Origin: a virus
Reading direction: 5' to 3' (one strand)
Virus record (IMG/VR): IMGVR_UViG_3300005563_000059
Coordinates: 1 to 41,072 of that record
DNA length: 41,072 nt
Shown: positions 35,121 to 41,072 of the stretch, in pieces
Layout of the letters: every line of letters starts with the position of its first letter
Position numbering within the stretch: the first letter of the stretch is position 1
Translations under genes and position numbers: made by a program
The notes under the pieces: model-generated
Told to the model about the DNA's origin: nothing
Database searches by the model: none
The model's input: only the letters and a program-made list of their open reading frames with translations

Positions 35121-35758
35121 AAATTGTATTATGTGGTCCGTCAGGATCAGGAAAGACCACTCTTGCCAAGGCAATTGCAAAGGAATTAGGTTTTAATTTT
35201 CAGGAAAACTCTGCGGGGTTAATCCTGGATAAAGATGTAAAGGAGGGATTCGTAAGGGATCATGGTTATGCTGGGATTGCAGGCCAAAGGGATGTTATAA
35301 ATCTATCCCACAGTAGACCCTCCTTTGGGTTGGAATTCCAGCAACAGATCATGAAGGCAAGGCATAAACTTGCAAAGCAAGAAGGTGACTGGGTTTATGA
35401 TAGGTCATCAATTGATCCATTGGCCTATTTCCTCAATCAATGCGTACACAATCATTCAGAGGATGAATGCCAAAAGATGATTGCAAATGCACGATTGGGT
35501 ATGCAGGGTATAGACATTGTAATTCGGGTACCTTTGCAGAATCCAGAAAAAACCATAGAAGATGATGGATCAAGGGTGGCTAATTACTACTTTCAAAGAA
35601 AGATGGATTGGTTATTCGATCTTGCACTTAATTTTATGGCAGAGCCCAATGTAAAGAGGCCCTATAGGCTTTGGACTGTGCCCACCTGGAACTGGGATCA
35701 GAGACTTGAATGGTCCGTTAGGACAATTAAGCAATATATCAAAGACCCATCATTATAA
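35117..35758 (+). CDS. P-loop nucleotide kinase-like protein
   Basis: This 213-residue protein has Walker A GPSGSGKTT at 7-15 and a WVYDRSSIDPLAYF strand near residue 93 that resembles the DRS motif of thymidylate and nucleoside kinases. The family looks like AAA_28/NadR-type kinases. A lid-like region with Arg follows (DDGSRVANYYFQRK). By context it may phosphorylate a (modified) deoxynucleotide, the job of T4 gp1, although it is not an obvious gp1 homologue. P-loop kinases acting on 5-hydroxymethyl bases in DNA are also known in phages. The substrate cannot be told from sequence. Confidence 0.6.
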   Translation: MKIVLCGPSGSGKTTLAKAIAKELGFNFQENSAGLILDKDVKEGFVRDHGYAGIAGQRDVINLSHSRPSFGLEFQQQIMKARHKLAKQEGDWVYDRSSIDPLAYFLNQCVHNHSEDECQKMIANARLGMQGIDIVIRVPLQNPEKTIEDDGSRVANYYFQRKMDWLFDLALNFMAEPNVKRPYRLWTVPTWNWDQRLEWSVRTIKQYIKDPSL

Positions 35759-35775
35759 AATACTATTATAAGATC

Positions 35776-36231
35776 ATGGGTAAAATCCAAAAATATTATA
35801 AGTCATCTATCAACATCCTATCCATTCAGTATGGGAAAGAACATATTACCCTCAACATTGCTCAAGAGGCAAAAATCAAGGAGGACAATATTGAGGATGA
35901 GATCAAGAGGCAGCCCGCAAGTTATGCCTTCCTATTCATGCTTCATAAAAAATTGCTCACAGAATTCGAACGCCTTAAGCTCAGGAGAAAATCCATTTAT
36001 GGTATCTTGCTTGCAGAAGCTAAACGACGAACTAATTCGGCCGGCAGACCATTATCGGATAATGATGCAAAGGCGTGGGTTGAATCTCATAGGAAATATA
36101 TAAGAATCTCCGAGCGATGTATTGAAGCAAGGGATCAGGCTGACCAGGTTCAGGCGGCAGTTAAATCATTCGAGCAAAAGAAAGACCTGATCCAATCCTT
36201 ATCCGCCAATCTAAGAAACGAGAGAGTTTAA
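35776..36231 (+). CDS. UvsY-like recombination mediator
   Basis: This 151-residue, all-helical basic protein has long helices at residues 45-75 (SYAFLFMLHKKLLTEFERLK) and 95-145 (WVESHRKYIRISERCIEARD, then AAVKSFEQKKDLIQSLSANL). T4 UvsY has the same size and similar helix layout, including the final FEQKKDLIQSLS-type segment. UvsY loads the UvsX recombinase onto SSB-coated DNA. The next two genes are a gp32-like SSB and a UvsX/RecA recombinase, which strongly supports this role. Direct similarity is weak, so the call leans on context. Confidence 0.55.
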   Translation: MGKIQKYYKSSINILSIQYGKEHITLNIAQEAKIKEDNIEDEIKRQPASYAFLFMLHKKLLTEFERLKLRRKSIYGILLAEAKRRTNSAGRPLSDNDAKAWVESHRKYIRISERCIEARDQADQVQAAVKSFEQKKDLIQSLSANLRNERV

Positions 36232-36248
36232 CCTATAAAATTTAATAA

Positions 36249-36983
36249 ATGGCTAAGAAGTCTTTAAAAGAGCGACTGCTCGAGAAACAAAAGAAACTAA
36301 AAGAAAACTCTGCCGGATTTAAGTTCTTCCGGGTATCAGAGGGTAAATCAAGGTTCCGTATATTATCCGCTGGGGAGGAAGTAGATTGGGCAATAGAGGC
36401 TACAGTGTTTTATTTGGGGAAAGAGATAGGATACGTGGTATCTCCAGTGACATTTGATGGCAAATGCGCAATAATGAATACTTACAATGAATTGGCCGAC
36501 TCCAAAAAGGAATCCGATAGGAAGTTTGCCAAGACATTTAAACCTGGTAAGAAATTCTTTACTGCTGCCGGAAAATATAAGGATGAGAAGGGAGCAGAAC
36601 CCATGACTGACGGCGAAAGCAAGGGTATTAAATTATTAATGCTTGCCACCGGTCAATACAATGATATGATTGATCTTTGGACGGATGATGAAGAGGCTGG
36701 GGACTTTACTCATCCCTTGGAAGGATATGATCTGAAGATGGGTAGGACCGGTAAGAGCAAGAATGATACCGAGTATTCAGTAAGACCCTGCAAACCCACT
36801 AAGGCACCCAAGCAATGGAGGAAGGAAGTAAACCTTGAGGAAATGCTTAAGGCCATTATTCCATCCTACAAGGAGACCAAAGAACTCATGGAGAAATTCC
36901 TTAACCTTGAACCTGAAGAGGAAGAGGATGATTCAAAAAGCTCCAAGAAGAAAAAGAAGTCCGGTAAAAAAGGTGATCTTTAA
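36249..36983 (+). CDS. Single-stranded DNA-binding protein, gp32-like
   Basis: This 244-residue protein matches gp32-type SSBs of T4-like phages. It has a basic N-terminus (MAKKSLKERLLEKQKKLKEN), the strand FRVSEGKSRFRILSAGEEVD, a core with GYVVSPVTFDGKCAIMN, and GDFTHPLEGYDLKMGRTGK near 160-180. The zinc Cys/His set of T4 gp32 is not clear. The end is unusual: an acidic block EPEEEEDDS (221-229) is followed by a Lys-rich block ending KKGDL, whereas gp32 ends acidic. It coats single strands and recruits UvsY, polymerase and primase. Confidence 0.75.
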   Translation: MAKKSLKERLLEKQKKLKENSAGFKFFRVSEGKSRFRILSAGEEVDWAIEATVFYLGKEIGYVVSPVTFDGKCAIMNTYNELADSKKESDRKFAKTFKPGKKFFTAAGKYKDEKGAEPMTDGESKGIKLLMLATGQYNDMIDLWTDDEEAGDFTHPLEGYDLKMGRTGKSKNDTEYSVRPCKPTKAPKQWRKEVNLEEMLKAIIPSYKETKELMEKFLNLEPEEEEDDSKSSKKKKKSGKKGDL

Positions 36984-36993
36984 ACCATAAATT

Positions 36994-38127
36994 ATGATAG
37001 GTAAAAAGAAAAAACAGGCAGGGGTACTATTGCCCCTGTCTGCTTTAAGAAAAAGGTATCCCGATTCTAATTTGGCATCGGTAATTGCATTCGATGAGGA
37101 AGAAACTCTAAAGATACCATTCAATGTCCTGGCATTAAACTACCAGATATGTGGGGGTCTTCCCTATGGAAAAATCCTGGAAGGATTCGGAGAAGAATCC
37201 ACTGGGAAGACTTTATTGGGTATTGATCTGGCAAAATCAGTCATTGCCCTGGGGGGTATCGTTCTTTGGGGTGATCATGAGGCATCATGGACTAATGACT
37301 GGGCATTAAAGAATGGACTGGACCTTACCAAGATAGAACTCCTGAAGGATGAGAATGAGATAGAGACTGTGTCCGATTGGTTGGGGGATATGATAGTGTA
37401 TTATCGTTCCATTCTTACTAATAATGAACCCATCCTATATATCGGAGACTCAATAGCAGCCTTTGAAACCAAAGAGACCATGGAGGTAGCAGAGAGTGAT
37501 CCATCTGGTAATATGGGTATGGGTAGAAGCAAGGCAATATATAAGATGCTTCGTAAAAGGCGGAAGATGTTTGCCAAGTATGGAGTATCTGCCTATTTCA
37601 TCAACCAATTAAGGAAGAAGATTGGTGCAACCAAATGGGAGGACCCAGATACCACACCAGGTGGGGCAGCAATGAAATACTATGCAGACATCCGGATAGG
37701 TTTATACCGGGGTAAGAAGATTCTGAATGCTAAAGAAAAGAAGGTAGGCCAGAAGGTACATATTCGGGTAAAGAAAAATAAGGTGGGACCTCCCAGGGAT
37801 AGCATAGAGGTAAAAGTTCTGTTCAAAAAGACCAAGGGCAATATCGGCTATGATAAATACTATGGCCTTGGAGAGGCTCTATTGGAATGTGAAACTATCA
37901 CTAAGAAAGGAAGGGGTTACTTTTTTAATGGGAAAAAGATTTCTATAGTGGATAAGGAGAATATGCATTTACTAAAGGCCATAGCTTCTAATGATGAGCT
38001 TAGAGCAGAGTTGATCGCTGCTTCTCCGATCAATACCCTATCCAAGACACGAAAGAAGATTGCTGCCTTATCAAAGAATCTTTATCCGGTAAAAATTAAA
38101 ACCAAAAAGAATGCCGAGGAAGAATAA
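36994..38127 (+). CDS. RecA/UvsX-type recombinase
   Basis: This 377-residue protein has Walker A GEESTGKT at 66-73, a Walker B strand EPILYIGDSIAA near 145-155, and FINQLRKKIGATKWEDPDTT leading into PGGAAMKYYADIRI, the L2 and ATPase signature region of RecA proteins. It forms filaments on single-stranded DNA and pairs homologous strands for recombination-dependent replication and repair. It follows the SSB and UvsY-like genes. The FEN nuclease gene overlaps its end by 17 bases. A basic C-terminal tail (TLSKTRKKIAALSKNL) is present. Confidence 0.88.
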   Translation: MIGKKKKQAGVLLPLSALRKRYPDSNLASVIAFDEEETLKIPFNVLALNYQICGGLPYGKILEGFGEESTGKTLLGIDLAKSVIALGGIVLWGDHEASWTNDWALKNGLDLTKIELLKDENEIETVSDWLGDMIVYYRSILTNNEPILYIGDSIAAFETKETMEVAESDPSGNMGMGRSKAIYKMLRKRRKMFAKYGVSAYFINQLRKKIGATKWEDPDTTPGGAAMKYYADIRIGLYRGKKILNAKEKKVGQKVHIRVKKNKVGPPRDSIEVKVLFKKTKGNIGYDKYYGLGEALLECETITKKGRGYFFNGKKISIVDKENMHLLKAIASNDELRAELIAASPINTLSKTRKKIAALSKNLYPVKIKTKKNAEEE

Positions 38128-39094
38128 ATCCATTCCCCAGGGAGTAACCGCCACTTCAAAGAGGATGGAGGACCTTCTACCAAAGAAGAAACATGACACG
38201 AACACTCCATTGGCCATGATAATTGATGGTATGGGTCTGGTATATGCAGCATATATGTCGAAGGGATTGGGGAAACTTTCTTTTAAAGGAAAGAATACCT
38301 CAATACTTTTTGGTGTACCGCAGATGATTAAGTCGGCAATGCAAAGATATAAACCAGAAAAGGTAGTGGTATGCTGGGACGGAGATAGACACCCAAAGAG
38401 ACTTCAACTATTGCCCGAATATAAGGGTCACAGGGATAAGAAAAGGGACCCCGAAGAGAGGAAGAAATTCCTAAAGGATGTGAAGAGATTAAGGCGACTT
38501 CTCTTCTATATGGGAATCCCACAAGCGCATGATAAGGAGGTGGAAGGGGATGACATGGTTTATTTCGTAAATAAGAGACTGTCCAAGATATATAGGACCC
38601 TTATCGTATCAGGGGATAAAGACTTTCATCAATTAATTAACCATGATACCAGTGTATTTAACCCAAGAACAAATGAGCCGTTTAGTACATTCGCTTTCAA
38701 GGGAGTTTACCCCGTAGAAGTACCCCAGTTTGTAGATTACCTTTGTTTGGTCGGGGATAAATCCGACGACATCCCCGGAATCGACGGCATTGGACCTGCA
38801 AGAGCCGGAAAATTCTTTGAAAGATTCTATACCATCAAAGATTATCTTAAATCTAAAGCCGATTACCCCGGGATCAGTGACAAAGATAACCTTCGAGCCA
38901 TCTATAAAAGAAACCGAAGGTTAATAGACCTTAAATTCTTTTGTGAAAGATACTACCCGGAAAACTACACACCCAAATGGTATAAGGAGGATGAATTACC
39001 TTCATTTAACCATGAGGAATACATCCTAATGTGCCAGAAGTATAACCTTAAAACAATGGTATTTCCAAAATTTATAGACATTTTTAAAAAGTAG
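38111..39094 (+). CDS. 5'-3' exonuclease, FEN/RNase H family
   Basis: This 327-residue protein resembles the 5' nuclease domain of Pol I and T4 RNase H. It has Asp39 in AMIIDGMGLVYAAY, VVCWDGDRHPKRL, the VEGDDMV acidic cluster, VSGDKDFHQL, and the helix-hairpin-helix VGDKSDDIPGIDGIGPARAG. It removes RNA primers and flaps. It is separate from the polymerase gene, as in T7 and T4. The start at 38111 lies inside the recombinase end; an internal ATG at 38165 would also keep the whole domain. Confidence 0.88.
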   Translation: MPRKNKSIPQGVTATSKRMEDLLPKKKHDTNTPLAMIIDGMGLVYAAYMSKGLGKLSFKGKNTSILFGVPQMIKSAMQRYKPEKVVVCWDGDRHPKRLQLLPEYKGHRDKKRDPEERKKFLKDVKRLRRLLFYMGIPQAHDKEVEGDDMVYFVNKRLSKIYRTLIVSGDKDFHQLINHDTSVFNPRTNEPFSTFAFKGVYPVEVPQFVDYLCLVGDKSDDIPGIDGIGPARAGKFFERFYTIKDYLKSKADYPGISDKDNLRAIYKRNRRLIDLKFFCERYYPENYTPKWYKEDELPSFNHEEYILMCQKYNLKTMVFPKFIDIFKK

Positions 39095-39097
39095 AAT

Positions 39098-39385
39098 ATG
39101 GCATATACAGAGTTGACTTTTAAAGAAGGCAGAGAGTTCATGGATAAATTAAATGCCATGAATGAAAAAAGTATGGGACTGCCCGTAATTGAGAGGACTA
39201 GGTTATGGTATGAAAATACCCTAAGAGCTATCCTTCGGGAAACTGGGCATGGATTAGAAAATTTAAAGTTTATTGTAGAGTTTACCGATGATGATAAAAT
39301 AAGGTCAGTGGGCTGTGATGAATTCTCTAACTTTGCCTTATTAGGAATTAATTATACTTTAAAACAATACAATGAGCAAAGATAA
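39098..39385 (+). CDS. Small hypothetical protein
   Basis: This 95-residue protein is not recognised. A helical N-terminal half (FKEGREFMDKLNAMNEKSMG, RTRLWYENTLRAILRETG) is followed by a beta-like C-terminal half (LKFIVEFTDDDKIRSVGCDE). It lies three bases after the FEN gene and overlaps the Mre11-like gene by 14 bases. It is expressed with the recombination nucleases, but its role is unknown. Confidence 0.6.
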   Translation: MAYTELTFKEGREFMDKLNAMNEKSMGLPVIERTRLWYENTLRAILRETGHGLENLKFIVEFTDDDKIRSVGCDEFSNFALLGINYTLKQYNEQR

Positions 39386-40391
39386 CTTAATTGCTATTGC
39401 TTTTTCCGATCTTCATTGCTATAAGTTCAACCTATTCAATAAGGATAACTCAAGACTTAATTGGACTCTAACCGCCTTTGAATGTATTGCAAGAACAGCA
39501 GCAAGGCATAAGGTACCATTATTATTTTGTGGTGATCTATTTCATACTCCTGCTTCAGTAGAGAATGAGACTCTGGGGTTAATGATTAATTCATATATGC
39601 TTCATGTAGAGCAAACCCATACGCCATTCTTTGCTATATCCGGGAACCACGACCTATGCCAAAAGAATTCATTAGACCATAAAAGTCCATCATACCTAGA
39701 TATATTTTTTGAAGTGTTCACCACATTTAAATTTCTTGATCCGGGTTTGCCCTTTCCGATATCGCAGGGGTTTAAGATAGTAGCTTGGGTATGGGGCATA
39801 CCTTATATGAACAATGATGCCGATATAAAGAAAAAGGTGAAGCAATTAAAAAAGGATGTAAAGGAAGATAAATATAAGGGGGCTAAAAAAATCCTTATGC
39901 TTCACACGGATTGTCCAGGTGCATTGAATGATGAGGATATAGAGGTGGGGGAATGTGAATCAATGCCCTCAGGAAAGAAGCACTTGGCTAAATTTTTTGA
40001 GGACTGGGATTTGGTATTATTTGGGCATATTCATAAGCCCCAACAATTATTCAAACATGGGTATATGCTGGGCTCCCCTATCCATCAGGTTTCTAATGAT
40101 AAGGCAGAAATGGGTTACTGGAAAATTTTTAACGACCGGGCCCCCCAATTTATAGGTCTCGCGAATATATTTCCCAGATTCAGGAAATTGGTACCCGGAG
40201 AGGTTCCGGATAATGAGAAGGATTATTTCATTATGCCAGATGATCAAGGATTGGTGGAAGAGGTGGAAAAGGGAGATTTTGACCTATCCCACTCCCGAAC
40301 AAAATTGGCAAAAAGGTATATGAAGGTAAAAGGCATAAAAGACAAAAAGAAAAAGGCCGCATTAATTAATATTTTAAATCAAGTAGAATGA
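39372..40391 (+). CDS. SbcD/Mre11-type nuclease (T4 gp47-like)
   Basis: This 339-residue protein has the calcineurin-like phosphoesterase motifs in order: FSDLHCYKF (Asp13, His15), LFCGDLFHTP, ISGNHDLCQ, LMLHTD and FGHIHKP. These bind two metal ions in Mre11/SbcD/gp47. A helical C-terminal part follows, which would bind the Rad50-like partner. The partner gene starts about 270 bases downstream. Together they resect double-strand ends, making the single strands used by the UvsX-type recombinase. Confidence 0.9.
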   Translation: MSKDNLIAIAFSDLHCYKFNLFNKDNSRLNWTLTAFECIARTAARHKVPLLFCGDLFHTPASVENETLGLMINSYMLHVEQTHTPFFAISGNHDLCQKNSLDHKSPSYLDIFFEVFTTFKFLDPGLPFPISQGFKIVAWVWGIPYMNNDADIKKKVKQLKKDVKEDKYKGAKKILMLHTDCPGALNDEDIEVGECESMPSGKKHLAKFFEDWDLVLFGHIHKPQQLFKHGYMLGSPIHQVSNDKAEMGYWKIFNDRAPQFIGLANIFPRFRKLVPGEVPDNEKDYFIMPDDQGLVEEVEKGDFDLSHSRTKLAKRYMKVKGIKDKKKKAALINILNQVE

Positions 40392-40669
40392 AAGCAGAAG
40401 CAATGTTGGAAAAAAAGTCCTGGGATGAATTCCGGAAAACCGGAATGCTGTGGTTTGTAAATAGGATATTGCATGTATTCGGTTGGGCAATAGTTGCAGA
40501 AATGATGCCTGCTCCACCAGAGGGAACCCATGATGAAGTAGTAACAGTATATCCTGCAAGAACCCGATTCAGGGGGTTTGGTGAGAAACAGGAGGAAGAC
40601 GGATTCAAGGCAATATCCAAATTCATGGAAGAAAACGCTAAGGATTTAAACGAAGAGGCAAATGGCTAA
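40388..40669 (+). CDS. Small conserved-looking hypothetical protein
   Basis: This 93-residue protein has the segment SWDEFRKTGMLWFVNRILHV then FGWAIVAEM, and later YPARTRFRGF. I recall this general pattern in other phage small proteins but know no function. The hydrophobic middle is too short and broken for a clear membrane span. It is placed between the Mre11-like and Rad50-like genes, overlapping both by a few bases (ATGA at its start, eight bases at its end). Confidence 0.6.
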   Translation: MKAEAMLEKKSWDEFRKTGMLWFVNRILHVFGWAIVAEMMPAPPEGTHDEVVTVYPARTRFRGFGEKQEEDGFKAISKFMEENAKDLNEEANG

Positions 40670-41072
40670 GATTATTAAAATACACATTGAAGGTTTTGGA
40701 TCAGTTTTAGGGAAGATCAAGTATAAATTTGATCGTCCTGGAATCTCTTTAATACTCGGAAAAAATGGAGCTGGAAAAACAACCATATTTAATGCCCTTT
40801 CCTGGTGCCTTTATGGAAAGTTACTTAAACCTGATTCAACTGTTCTACCATGGGGGCATATTATCCCCGAATCCTTCAGGGGTTGTAGGGTTGAAGTTGA
40901 GTTGGATGGAGGAACCAGGATTATACGCTGTAATGATTTTAGAGACAAGGTTGCCGGAAAAAAAGGAGGAAACCGATTGGTCATTATACGGGATGATGGG
41001 AAAGAAGACCGAACCCTTCGAAATAAATCCGACGTTCAAAAATCTATTGACGGTTTGGTTGGATATTCCTTC
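40662..41072 (+). CDS. SbcC/Rad50-type ATPase (T4 gp46-like), N-terminal part
   Basis: The gene starts at ATG 40662, overlaps the previous stop and runs off the window after 137 codons. The visible part is the ABC-type N-terminus of SbcC/Rad50: IHIEGFGSVLGKIKYKFD, then Walker A LGKNGAGKTT and TIFNALSWCLYGK. A basic segment follows (DKVAGKKGGNRLVIIRDDG). Its expected coiled coil and C-terminal ATPase half lie beyond the window. It forms the end-resection complex with the upstream SbcD-like nuclease. Confidence 0.88.
   Translation, partial: MAKIIKIHIEGFGSVLGKIKYKFDRPGISLILGKNGAGKTTIFNALSWCLYGKLLKPDSTVLPWGHIIPESFRGCRVEVELDGGTRIIRCNDFRDKVAGKKGGNRLVIIRDDGKEDRTLRNKSDVQKSIDGLVGYSF

Noticed and set aside
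1-41072. tRNA genes, integrase, insertion sequences
   Set aside because: No cloverleaf, recombinase motif or terminal inverted repeat was noticed by eye; gaps are too short to hold most such elements.

Overview
The window is part of the genome of a tailed bacteriophage with a contractile (myovirus-type) tail, most likely infecting a member of the Bacteroidota. The contractile tail is shown by an ordered set of sheath, tube, tail assembly chaperone, tape measure, tube initiator/LysM, hub, spike, gp25-like wedge, baseplate J and tail protein I genes. The host is suggested by three things. Start codons follow A/T-rich leaders with no convincing Shine-Dalgarno sequence. Six proteins carry Sec signal peptides cleaved just before a Gln, the Bacteroidetes 'Q-rule'. 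The secreted proteins carry Ig-like, PKD and beta-helix domains typical of Bacteroidota exported proteins. Both window ends lie inside genes. No head, packaging, lysis, integrase or tRNA genes are visible.

Layout. (1) 1-12032 is a tightly packed tail and baseplate operon, rightward, with many TAATG or ATGA stop/start overlaps. The gene between tube and tape measure appears to be read by programmed -1 frameshifting: a T TTT TTC slippery site is followed three bases later by a perfect 9-bp hairpin. (2) 12038-21598 holds six consecutive rightward genes, all with Q-rule signal peptides. They are a 1400-residue tail-fibre-like protein, a protein with two Bacteroidota Ig-like repeats, a small protein, a 908-residue esterase/PKD/beta-helix protein, a small PKD-like protein and a further small protein. 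An intrinsic terminator closes this block. (3) 21629-23549 holds a small protein and a His/Gly-rich collar-type tail fibre. (4) 23546-24175 is the only leftward gene, a possible sigma-like factor, convergent with the structural genes and divergent from the replication genes. (5) 24328-41072 is a rightward replication, recombination and nucleotide operon.

The replication module has a DnaB-like helicase, a DnaG-like primase, a UvsW-like helicase, a family A DNA polymerase, a FEN-type 5' nuclease and a T4-like recombination set (UvsY-like, gp32-like SSB, UvsX/RecA, gp47/gp46). Nucleotide genes sit inside it: a gp56-like dCTPase/dUTPase, two thymidylate-synthase-fold proteins, a dCMP deaminase and a P-loop kinase. 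One thymidylate-synthase-fold protein (31376-32164) has the F-R-x-D signature and the Asp that replaces the dUMP-binding Asn in T4 dCMP hydroxymethylase, with the same Cys-to-Asp spacing. The second also has Asp there. With the dCTPase-like protein and the kinase this suggests a T4-like route to modified cytosine in the phage DNA.

The two most unusual systems are therefore the cassette of host-exportable phage proteins embedded in the tail-fibre region and the predicted modified-cytosine pathway. All functions are inferred from reading sequence motifs; no database search was possible.
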